From assembly GCF_042242105.1 (NCBI RefSeq), contig NC_092013.1:1890001-1954000 (forward strand): a DNA stretch of 64,000 bases, written 5' to 3'. Of this stretch, positions 46,851 to 57,840 are shown piece by piece. This DNA is from Pempheris klunzingeri. Its lineage: Eukaryota > Chordata > Actinopteri > Acropomatiformes > Pempheridae. The notes under the pieces are model-generated. The model worked only from the letters and a program-made list of their open reading frames with translations. It was not told the origin of the DNA and searched no databases. Position numbers and translations under genes: made by a program. The stretch's first letter is position 1, and each line of letters starts with the position of its first letter.

Positions 46851-48053
46851 TCATGCGTTGACGATGACTCGTGAATTCAGCAGTGAAACTATGATGAGAA
46901 ATATCAGCTGCAGCAGTTATTAAACCACGGATGAGTTTTAACTATCACTTACATTTATTGCTTCAGATACAGAATGTCAGAAACACCTCCCTGGGAAGGT
47001 TTTTCATCTTTGTAGAGATCTGAACTGGAAGTTTTTCCTTGTAGGAGTTCAGTAATACAGTTGTGGATGGCTGAAGCTGAAAGTATACATGAAAGGTAAA
47101 AGTGAGGTCATGTGTCCTTGGAAGAAAGATGCTGGATTCATGATTAAAGACAAACATAAAACAATAAAGTTTCCACTCAGCTGTGACTCCGCCTGCTTGG
47201 AAAAAGGTAAAGTGCAGCCACATGGAAGTGGACTGGTTCAGGTTCAGTCCCACCTGCTGCCCAGTGTGCCCCTCTTCTGGGGTTTTTACTGTTCAGGAGC
47301 TGCACACCTCGGCCTCCAGTCACGTCAGCTTTATTCACTGAGGCTTATATCTTTATATCTGTGCAGCACAACTGTCAGTTTGCAGGCCGCTGCACACAAA
47401 TGCTAAAACACCAGAAGGCAACAGGTAATGAACAAAACTATCTATTATCCAAGAAATCCAAAACTAATAATAAGAAAAAGCACAAACTCCAGGGTTACAT
47501 GACCACAACGTGACAAGAAACACTGGGAAGCACACAGGTGTTCAGAAAGAGAGAAGCTACACACACACCAACACACCTGAGTTTAAAATAAAGGAGAAAC
47601 CTGAGAAAGAGCAGCAGAGGAGGGTGGATGCAGCTGGTGCTGTTAGTGCAGAGCAAGAAAACTACAGCTGAACTTTGAGCTAAATTCAGGTGGTGGGGAC
47701 AAACTACTGTAGGATATTAAATGAAAATCCCACCCTGAAGTGGCAGACACTCCCACCTTTGATATTTCCTGACAGGTATCAGTCCCACACAATGGCTGCT
47801 GTGTTGCAACCTGCTGTTTGATTTGGAGAAGAGTCACTTCAGGTGCTTCTTAATAACCACCTGCACTTCTGACAGCATCTTATTCAAATGAGCCTCCAAG
47901 AGCCCGCGAGACGACGTGACATCGCGAGACTACAAAGACTCCGCGAGATCCAGCGGTGCTGCTTCGTCTGAGCCCGGAGAGTCTCCGAGGACAGAGTCCA
48001 GAGTCAGAGCAGGACTACACGGTCCAGCAGGAACCACGGAGACCTGCGGGACG

Positions 48054-50758
48054 ATGGAGAAGCAGAAGCCGGAGCTCAGAAGACAAACAGGCTCGTCCTC
48101 TGATAGCACCGATGTTCAGGTCAGTGTTCATGACTTCAGCACGAGACCAAGACACGAGGAACAGGCTCAGGGGTCCGCGTGGCTTTCGTCTCTTTTCTTT
48201 GTCTTGATGGATTTCTGCATTTTCTCTGTGAGCGAGTGAACTCAGCAACAATAGAACAACAAATGTCCTCAGTCAAAGAACACTTTTTACTCCTTTTAGC
48301 GCTCTTTTACTTCCTTTTACAAATGAAACGTACTGACCAACATTTTGAGATCACAAGTGAAGCTGGCGCCAAAGAAAATGTGCTGCCGCCTGTTTGTCCG
48401 ATAGAAGAACTCCAAAAGTTCATTCCAATGTGCGCAAATCAAAGGGGAGGCGTCCCAGAGCGGCTCCAGACTGGAGAGACTGGACACAGCAGAGTGGAAG
48501 TGATGTTTGTGAAATACAAGTTGAAAGTGAATGTTGAGAAATCCTCAAAGTGACTTTCAGACCACAGAAAGTCAGAGGGATTCAGCCCTGATGCTTTTGC
48601 CCCCAAGAGGCTACAAACAAACATCTGCTCACTGTCTCTTTGTCGCCGACATGGACACTAAACTGTCAGTGACTGTGGTATAATTTTCAATGAGACAAGT
48701 GTTGTGCTAAAGGAATAAGATTGCAAAAACTGCTAGATATTGATTAAGAAGCACTATGCTGAGGCTGACTGTGTTATGTGTGGTGTGTTGTTATAAAAGC
48801 AGAGTAGGAAAAATGTGATGAAGCTCATTTACAGTGTGTTTCATGTAATCCTCATTACACCATCTGTCATCTTTATGTAACCTCCACTGCATCACGTGTA
48901 ACTCTTATGTAATCATATATGCCTTCACAGTAAACCTCGTTATTTTTTCTTTTAAAAAAAGGCAACCAGAGGAAATTGAGAAATGAGGTTGTAATGAACC
49001 GAAGATAACTTAATTAAAAATAAAGAATAGGATAGAGAACAGAACAAAGCTAGAAGTTAATGGTGACAAATGAATGGAGCATAGCATAAAAAAAATAGGA
49101 CATGTGTGGACATAACTCTGTTATCCTGGAGATAAGGGGGCCTTTGTTTGCAGAGGACAGAGTATCTGTTGCATGGAACATTGAAACATAATGGTGTAAT
49201 GTTTAATGGTTGCAGAAATAGACAACCAATGAGAAGGCTTAGTTGATGGGGTGATAGATGGAGCATTAGGGCCTCCAGGGAATATAAGCAGGAAGACTGT
49301 CCAGTGGAGCTCAGAGCTCTCTGGTTGTATGTAATGTACACGTGAGAAGTCTCTCTCTTTACTGCCGGCATCAAACACCTCGCTGCACTTGTGCTCCTGG
49401 TGGTTTTTGACCACCTCTAAGCAGTTGTTAACTGACTTCTGCTCTGTGAATGTCTTTAGAGGTCTGTGCCTCCCCAGGCTCCTGCAGTTGGTTGTCACAG
49501 CTGGTACTGCATTAGTCAGCCTGGACTCTGGGTTATGTTGCATAGACATGCACCAAATGTGATTCATGGTTCTAGATAGCTTGTTCCACCATGACTTCTC
49601 ATTTACTCTCTCTTTGTTGTGTGTCTGTTGCTATAGAAACGCAGAGGAAGAGATGGACCCACTTGTCACCGCTGTCAGCACTGTGACAAATCCTTCACAA
49701 CACGAAATGATTTAAAGGTTCATCAGAGATTTCATATGGGAGAGAAACTGCACAGCTGTGACCAGTGTGGGAAAACTTTCAGTCAGTCAGGTCACTTAAG
49801 GAAGCATCAACGCATTCACACTGGAGAGAAACCGTACAGCTGTGACCAATGTGGGAAAACTTTCAGTGAATCAGCTAACTTAAGGATCCATCAACGCATT
49901 CACACTGGAGAGAAACCGTATAGCTGTGACCAGTGTGGGAAAACTTTCACTCAATCAGCTAGCTTAAGGAGACATCAACGCATTCACACTGGAGAGAAAC
50001 CGTGTAGCTGTGACCAGTGTGGGAAAACGTTCGCTCGATCAGCTCACTTAAGGAGACATCAACGCATTCACACTGGAGAGAAACCATATAGCTGTGACCA
50101 GTGTGGGAAAGCTTTCACTCAATCAGCTCACTTAAGGAACCATCAACGCATTCACACTGGAGAGAAACCGTATAGCTGTGACCAGTGTGGGAAAACTTTC
50201 ACTGAATCAGCTCACTTAAAGAGCCATCAATGCATTCACACTGGAGAGAAACCGTATAGCTGTGACCAATGTGGGAAAGCTTTCACTGCATCAGCTAGCT
50301 TAAGGAGCCATCAACGCATTCACACTGGAGAGAAACCGTATAGCTGTGACCAATGTGGGAAAGCTTTCACTGCATCAGCTAGCTTAAGGAGCCATCAACG
50401 CATTCACACTGGAGAGAAACCGTATAGCTGTGACCAATGTGGGAAAGCTTTCACTGCATCAGATAGCTTAAGGAGCCATCAACGCATTCACACTGGAGAG
50501 AAACCGTATAGCTGTGATCAGTGTGGGAAAACTTTCACTCACTCAACTCACTTTAGGAGACATCAACGCATTCACACTGGAGAGAAACCATATAGCTGTG
50601 AACAATGTGGGAAAGCTTTCACTCAGTCAACTACCTTAAATATCCATCAACGCATTCACACTGGAGAGAAACCATTTTGGTGTGACCAGTGTGGGAAAAC
50701 TTTTACTTCGCAGAGTGGCCTTAGATCCCACCAAAACACTCACACTTCATTGTTTTGA
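48054..50758 (+). CDS. C2H2 zinc-finger gene ZNF7 (13 fingers), unit III counterpart of ZNF4
   Basis: Exon 1 is 48054-48119 and exon 2 is 49637-50758, giving 395 residues. Contact codes after the first finger: QGHK, EANI, QASR, RAHR, QAHN, EAHS, AASS, AASS, ADSS, HTHR, QTTI, SSGS. The two AASS fingers and ADSS form a recent local expansion. One finger ends HQCIH (extra Cys, ligands intact). The first and last two fingers match ZNF4, but the middle is quite different although promoter, intron ends and 3' flank are close copies. The upstream region lacks the GC and CCAAT boxes, as at ZNF4. A long insertion occupies the intron (about 48672-49450). AATAAA at 51034-51039. Because ZNF8 lacks a first exon, exon 1 here could also splice onward to it. 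Confidence 0.82.
48672..49450. mobile_element. Inserted LTR-like stretch in the ZNF7 intron
   Basis: This stretch replaces the usual intron between tgtcagtga and gaatgtctttagagg. It starts tgtggtataattttc and contains a TATA-like aatataagcagg (about 49278-49289), followed by a C/T-rich part that looks like an LTR R-U5 region. No matching end or target duplication was found, so LTR is a tentative label. Confidence 0.35.
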
Positions 50759-52684
50759 ACATTTTCCAGAGAATAGCCAGCTGTTTCCTCTTGCCCCCTC
50801 CCCATGCCCTGATTGCTGTGTTGTTATATTCTGAGCTTCTCTACAAACAGAGGGATGGCCCAAGACAGCGTCCTCATTTTCTTAACAGCATGTGTGTTGT
50901 TGTGGCTATGACTACATCCTGAAAACATGTCCATCACTGCTGAAAAAAGTCCAGGGTGATGTTAATGAATTGCTTGTTTTATTGCTTTGTTTTGTTATAT
51001 TGTTTGATTTTTTTTAGTTTATCACATGAGACAAATAAAGAGGCAGATCTTCATAAATGAGGACTGGAACTTGTACTTTCAAAATGACCTGGAACAATTT
51101 GTGGGTAATTAAAGTCATTGTTGACTCTTTTACATCAAGTCACTAATTAATTAGTTGTTTCAGCTCTGCTTTCATCTGTATCCCAGCAGGAATCAGGAAT
51201 CTTTGTTATCATTATACAAAAGTACAATCAAATTGTATGCAATCCTATTCAGTGCAAATAAAGCAAACTTTGAAATAAATAAAGATGATAAAGATAAATC
51301 AAAGATTAAAAGATTTAAAATGGATGGCACAAGGTAGAATATTGCACAGGTTAGTGAGAAGAAGAGGCATGCCCTTCAGTGTTCATGTATTATTGTGATT
51401 TTTCAGTCTGGTTTTGGCTTTTATTGTCCTGTACCGTCTCCCTGAAGGTTACAGTTGGAACAGGTGATGTGCTGGATGGGGTGAGTCTTTCAGGATGCTT
51501 TCTGTGGCAGCAGGATCTGTACAGCTTCTCTATGGAGAGGAGAGCACAGCACTGTCTACTACTCTATTATCTCAATCTATCCTCCCTCTGATTCTGAGTT
51601 TTTCATTCTGCTGTCTATCTTATTACCCACAATGCCCAGATGAGCAGGAAGCCTCAAAGAAATTTCACAGTGAATTTAATATCATGTTACTGGATTTTTT
51701 GATCCATCAGTAGGAACCTGCACATTTACTCTGTGTATTTAGGTTCTTTTTGACCATAAAACTCACTAAATCTGCACTTTTATTTCATTTAACCTAAAGT
51801 GGTTTCAAATCCACCAACAGTGTTTCCGCTCACCACACAAGGATTATAGATCCTAGAACAGCTGGACTCCTTTTCATGAGTACATTTGATAGTACAGGTG
51901 TACCTAATAAAGTGAAACATGAGATCCTGATCTGAGTGACTGAGCAGCTGTGAAAAACTGATCTGTGTCTGTACACTGGGCCTTTGTGGTATTTCAGCTT
52001 TAAAGAGAAATGTTAGTTTTAGGACAGCAGGAGGCGCTGTGTTATTAAGAAAAGATGCTGAAGCAAATGTCTTCTTTCAGAAGTGAAAGCACAGGCAGGG
52101 AGCAGAGGGGGGGGGGGGCACAGTCATGGGCTCATGAGATTTGAGTTTCAGTCAGCTCAGATGAAGAAGATGCAGTTTGTCGCAGCAGAGCGGCTTGGTT
52201 TTGTTACTGACTGTCCTGTTTTATACCGTCATTGAAGGTTAACTCCTCACTTCGCTTAACTGGCCAGTCAGGGCCACGAGTCACCAACATCTGCTTCAGT
52301 TTGACATCACAGAGCAAAAGGATCTCCGTCACTCAGCCAGTCTAAAGACAGGCCCGACCTAACGGCTGTTCCAGGCCTTTGTCGTGGCTCAGGAAAAGTT
52401 TGGTCTCTTTTTGAACTGGAGCCTCTGCAGATGAATTGATCTGATGTTAAGATCTACTAAGGTTAATAACTAAATCCAATACATCCCTGTTTGTGTTTTC
52501 TTCACCGCCATGTTGACTGTAAAGCTTGTGGTTCTTACTGCGTGCGATGAGAATAAAACCTCATGTCTGTATCGAAAACAGGCAAATTTTCCTTTAAATT
52601 CACTCTTGACACAAAAGAGTTGTTGTTATGTTAAATAAATCAGAAAGTGAAGAATGACTCAATGGGCCTTAAATGTGAGCTGCT
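50759..52684. repeat. Segmental duplicate of 25467-27355 (ZNF7 downstream)
   Basis: 3' flank of ZNF7 with no supported exon. It ends at 52684, where it joins ZNF8 intron sequence (aatgattgagg). Confidence 0.75.
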
Positions 52685-52904
52685 AATGATTGAGGACCAA
52701 TTGATCAGATCATCCTTTCTGTAGAGGTCTGTGCCTCCCCAGGCTCCTGCAGTTGGTTGTCACAGCTGGTACTGCATTAGTCAGCCTGGACTCTGGGTTA
52801 TGTTGCATAGACATGCACCAAATGTGATTCATGGTTCTAGATAGCTCGTTCCACCATGACGTCTCATTTACTCTCTTTTCTTTGTTGTGTGTCTGTTGCT
52901 ATAG

Positions 52905-53690
52905 AAACGCAGAGGAAGAGATGGACCCACTTGTCACCGCTGTCAGCACTGTGACAAATCCTTCACAACACAAAATGATTTAAAGGTTCATCAGAGATTT
53001 CATTTGGGAGAGAAACTGCACAGCTGTGACCAGTGTGGGAAAACTTTCACTCAATCAGCTAGCTTAAGGAGACATCAACGCATTCACACTGGAGAGAAAC
53101 CGTGTAGCTGTGACCAGTGTGGGAAAACGTTCGCTCAATCAGCCCAATTAAGGAGCCATCAACGCATTCACACTGGAGAGAAACCGTATAGCTGTGACCA
53201 GTGTGGGAAAACTTTCACTCAATCAGCTAACTTAAGGAGACATCAACGCATTCACACTGGAGAGAAACCGTGTAGCTGTGACCAGTGTGGGAAAACGTTC
53301 GCTCGATCAGCTCACTTAAGGAGACATCAACGCATTCACACTGGAGAGAAACCGTTCTGGTGTGACCAATGTGGAAAGGTTTTCGCTCGATCAACTCACT
53401 TAAGGAGCCATCAACGCATTCACACTGGAGAGAAACCATATAGCTGTGACCAATGTGGGAAAACTTTCACTCAATCAGCTCAATTAAGGAGCCATCAACG
53501 CATTCACACTGGAGAGAAACCGTATAGCTGTGACCAGTGTGGGAAAGCTTTCACTGTATCAACTACCTTAAGAATCCATCAACGCACTCATACTGGAGAG
53601 AAACCATTCTGGTGTGAGCAGTGTGGGAAAACTTTTGCTTCACAGAGTGGCCTTAGATCCCACCAAAACACTCACACTTCATTGTTTTGA
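52905..53690 (+). pseudogene. ZNF8: terminal zinc-finger exon without first exon (9 fingers)
   Basis: The exon is intact: acceptor ctatag/AAAC, 261 codons to the normal stop, a first finger and eight standard fingers (QASR, QAQS, QANR, RAHR, RTHS, QAQS, VTTI, SSGS). But between the ZNF7 stop and 52905 there is no MEKQKPEL exon and no GC/CCAAT/TCGCGAGA promoter. ZNF7 flank joins the ZNF8 intron at 52684. By comparison with unit II, the join removes what lies between 27355 and 31303, including promoter and exon 1. The fingers carry no stops or frameshifts, so the exon may still be used as an alternative last exon of ZNF7 (phase 0 fits), or the loss may be too recent for decay. Labelled pseudogene because the gene lacks its own start. 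Confidence 0.6.
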
Positions 53691-53730
53691 ACATTTTCCA
53701 GGGAATAGCCAGCTGTTTCCTCCTCCTCCC

Positions 53731-54798
53731 TGATATCTGTAACATCTACTGGCTCCCTGCGAGGATGCGTCCTCTCCCCTCTGTTGTACATACTGTACAC
53801 CAACAGCTGCTGTAGCACATTTGAAAACCACCATATATTGAAATTTGCTGATGACACGGTCATACTGAGTCTGTTGAACAGTACTGAAACCTCTTATGGT
53901 CCTGTGGTGGATTATTTTCTAAAGTGGTGCCAGGGTTCGTTTTGTTAGAAACACACCCGCATTCTTTAATGGACAGCCCGAGATTATTCACATCATCGGC
54001 CGGAGGGTTCAGTCGGTCTCAGAAGCACCTTTAATTCAGATTCACAGGTGAAATACAATGCAATACAACTCTGGGGTTCAGGCAGCGCCGGGCTCATGAC
54101 TGGTTCTGGTCAGAGGAGCTAAGAACTGGGTTTTCCAACAGATTTTAAAGGGCAGAGTATCACAATATGACACATAACCATTGTTTGATTGGACGCTAAG
54201 GTCCGTACGTCAGTCTCCACCAGCCGTCAGCGTTGTCTGCGTAGGCATGTATCTATCAGGAATATGTTTACAGAACAAGAACTCTCTGTTTCTTACAATC
54301 AAGATATTACATCTGCTTCTTAAAACACTAGAGGAGACACCAGTCTGTCAGGTCACACTGACCTGTACAACGTTTGAGAAACATATGAAACACTTTATGA
54401 TTTAAAGCTCTAATTTACATTGAAGACATTTTGTTGCAACATTGGAGTTAATAGTTAACAGTTTTTATCTCTGAATGTATCAAAAACAAAGGACATGTGT
54501 ATTGATTTTAGACGCTCGCAGCCCTCTCCTGACAGCACAGTGACTGATGGGCAGGATGTAGAAATTGTAGAGTCCTTTAAGTATTTAGGAACTATAATAG
54601 ACAATAAACTGACATTAACACAATTTACAAGAAAAGTCAGCAGCGCCTATTTTGTCTAAGAAAACTCTCAAAATTCCAGGTTGATTCATCCAATTTATTC
54701 TATTGTTTCAAGTGTGCATGTATTTTATGTTATGTTTTGCTTCCACTGCTGCACAACCAATTGCCCCATTGGGGACAAATAAAGTCATTGATTGATTG
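53731..54798 (+). mobile_element. LINE fragment split by solo LTR (copy 4)
   Basis: Same as the element after ZNF5, with which it shares substitutions. Its AATAAA is in the tail near 54778. Confidence 0.75.
53943..54460. mobile_element. Solo LTR (copy 4)
   Basis: 518-bp TGTTAG...TTAACA with flanking gttt; the insertion point is identical to that in the other three copies. Confidence 0.72.
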
Positions 54799-54948
54799 AA
54801 AGTCCCAGACTGTCTTTAACAATCTGACACATTCAGGAGTTGTTGAGTTTGGAGAAACTTGATGGAGGGAAACCACCAAACTAAACTTCATCTGCTGCCT
54901 GAAATCAAGGAGCCACTGATTCAAAGCGGCCTTAGCAACAGTAACTAA

Positions 54949-55025
54949 GGGGCGGGACTTAGAGAAAGGGCAGCTCACTCCAAACGAGCCAATAAGAGCC
55001 CGCGAGACGACGTGACATCGCGAGA
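54949..55025 (+). promoter_or_regulatory. ZNF9 promoter
   Basis: GC box 54949-54956, CCAAT 54989-54993, TCGCGAGA 55018-55025, short leader form. Confidence 0.5.
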
Positions 55026-55079
55026 ACAAGCGAAGCAGGACTACACGGTCCAGCAGGAACCACGGAGACCTGCGGGACG

Positions 55080-55577
55080 ATGGAGAAGCAGAAGCCGGAG
55101 CTCAGAAGACAAACAGGCTCGTCCTCTGATAGCACCGATGTTCAGGTCAGTGTTCATGACTTCAGCACGAGACCAAGACACGAGGAACAGGCTCAGGGGT
55201 GTTTCAGTTCAACGAGTGACCACGTTAACTGGCGACCGTCAGCCGAATGCGTCTGTTGTTGTCATGGTTACGGCAGCTGTTGAAATCAGGACATCGGGTC
55301 CGTAGCTGGCCGTGTGAATGTCTCTTTGTTTAGTTTTCATCACAATGTCTAAACATACCGATCTGAGTCCACTTTAGAGTCGTACCTGTGGAAACGTGTC
55401 TCATAGTGGTGTGGGGTCACGTTTTGAACGCTGCTTGCTGTAACGGAAAATGTTGAAAACAGGAAGTCGACAAGCCGAACCTTCCTGTGAATGTCTGTTT
55501 TAATAAATGGATAAATATCCTAAATACCCGTCGTTTTCAGTCTTGTTTGAGTATTTGTAATGTAGACGCCCCACCCT

Positions 55578-55637
<60 letters not shown>

Positions 55638-57840
55638 TTTTAAATGTGAAAAATTTGTTGTTTTATTTTCCGAGATTCGAACTCGCGCCATTTTGGGAAA
55701 ATAAACAAACGGCAGGGACATTCTGTGTGCGCCACTATCATTACAGGGCCGCATCACTGACCTGTCATATAACAAGACATATAGGACACAGGCAGCGGTC
55801 TCTGGAAGACAGGAGGAAGCCAGACCAACTTGTGACCACACCGCCCAGTGCTGAGTGACACCGTCTCACTATTTCGTTAGTCTGCGGCACAATAAAACAG
55901 CCCGTTACACCAGTTCTGTCAACCTGCAGTTCTGCTACAAATCAGCGACGCAAATGTCATCAGCTGCACAAGAAAAATATAAATGTTACTCAGATGTAAA
56001 ACACATAGGATTGAGGTCTGGACTCAAGATGGTCTCCAACAGGCAGGACACAAAATCATCATCAACATTGGGCCTTGCAACGCGTTCCCAATGGAACCAA
56101 TATGTGCATGATGTGCATCAATCTGAAAGATAAATAAATTAGTCTTTGGAGAGAGAAAAAAAATTTATCAGATTGATGCACATCATGCACATATTGGTTC
56201 CATTGGGAACGCGTCGCAAGGCCCAATGTTGATGATTTTGTGTCCTGCCTGTTGGAGACCATCTTGAGTCTAACCTCGTCTCCATCACTTCATACTGGTG
56301 CTACCGACTGGGACAAGAGCTGATTACAGCACATCTCTGCACTGAGAAGGTGATCAGCTGCAACCCTCATGTTCCACGAGAAGAGGATGTTTGACACTAA
56401 TCTGATTTCGGCCCATCCTGAATGAAATACTTTGAGTGATTGACATCTCTGTGTTTTGGTTGAGTTGTGAGCAGCAGACCTCAATCCTATGTGTTTTACA
56501 TCTGAGTAACATTTATATTTTTCTTCTTCGGTAGCACCAGTATGAAGTGATGGAGACGAGGTTAGACTCAAGATGGTCACCAACAGAGAGATCAACTAGC
56601 TTAAGCTCACTGTCTCTTTGTCGCCGACATGGACACTAAACTGTCAGTGAGCCGTCAATCAAAGCGGATCTATTGTGCGTCATGTGATCATCTATTCTGA
56701 TTGGCCTTCATAGAGACCATTGATCCGACTGTTAGGAACTAAAACTGGTCCATAATGATTGAGGACCAATTGATCAGATCATCCTTTCTGTAGAGGTCTG
56801 TGCCTCCCCAGGCTCCTGCAGTTGGTTGTCACAGCTGGTACTGCATTAGTCAGCCTGGACTCTGGGTTATGTTGCATAGACATGCACCAAATGTGATTCA
56901 TGGTTCTAGATAGCTCGTTCCACCATGACGTCTCATTTACTCTCTCTTTGTTGTGTGTCTGTTGCTATAGAAACGCAGAGGAAGAGATGGACCCACTTGT
57001 CACCGCTGTCAGCACTGTGACAAATCCTTCACAACACAAAATGATTTAAAGGTTCATCAAAGATTTCATTTGGGAGAGAAACTACACAGCTGTGACCAGT
57101 GTGGGAAAACTTTCGCTCAGTCAACTAATTTAAGGATCCATCAGCGCATTCACACTGGAGAGAAACCGTATAGCTGTGACCAATGTGGGAAAACTTTCAG
57201 TCGATCAACCAATTTAAGGAGCCATCAACGCATTCACACTGGAGAGAAACCTTATAGCTGTGACCAGTGTGGGAAAACTTTCACTGAATCAGCTGACTTA
57301 AGGAGACATCAACGCATTCACACTGGAGAGAAACCGTTCTGGTGTGACCAATGTGGAAAAACTTTCAGTCAATCTGTTACCTTAAGGATCCATCAGCGCA
57401 TTCACACTGGAGAGAAACCGTATAGCTGTGACCAATGTGGGAAAACTTTCAGTCGATCAACCAATTTAAGGATCCATCAGCGCATTCACACTGGAGAGAA
57501 ACCGTATAGCTGTGACCACTGTGGGAAAACTTTCAGTCAATCAACCAATTTAAGGAGCCATCAACGCATTCACACTGGAGAGAAACCGTATGGCTGTGAC
57601 CAATGTGGGAAAGCTTTCACTGCACCAGCTAGCTTAAGGAGCCATCAGCGCATTCACACTGGAGAGAAACCGTATAGCTGTGACCAGTGTGGGAAAGCTT
57701 TCACTCAATCAAATAGCTTAAGGAGCCATCAACGCATTCACACTGGAGAGAAACCGTTCTGGTGTGAACAATGTGGGAAAACTTTTGCTTCGCAGAGTGG
57801 CCTTAGATCCCACCAAAACACTCACACTTCATTGTTTTGA
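55080..57840 (+). CDS. C2H2 zinc-finger gene ZNF9 (10 fingers), near twin of ZNF6
   Basis: Exon 1 is 55080-55145 and exon 2 is 56971-57840, giving 311 residues. Contact codes QTNI, RTNS, EADR, QVTI, RTNI, QTNS, AASS, QNSS, SSGS. It differs from ZNF6 at one helix residue of the AAS finger (Ser for Ile) and at the last residue. It even shares the CDHCGK finger, so the two come from a recent duplication of the whole unit (shift 21650 bp). The intron carries the CA run and foldback. AATAAA at 58095-58100. Confidence 0.83.
55579..55635. repeat. (CA)n microsatellite in the ZNF9 intron
   Basis: 57 bp of CA, intermediate in length between the ZNF6 and ZNF3 runs. Confidence 0.95.
55968..56576. repeat. 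Intronic foldback (ZNF9)
   Basis: Third copy of the foldback, inner arms between 56021 and 56270. The right arm lacks one gat triplet present in the other copies; otherwise the arms still pair almost fully. Confidence 0.78.

Larger units (their letters stand above)
44936..47930. repeat. Segmental duplicate of 19447-22440
   Basis: Ig2 5' half and the leader of ZNF7, nearly identical to unit I/II. Differences are a few substitutions and CA length. Confidence 0.85.

Noticed and set aside
53227-53439. Repetitive - strand frame ([13 protein letters not shown] repeats)
   Set aside because: It is the antisense shadow of the 84-bp zinc-finger repeat of ZNF8.
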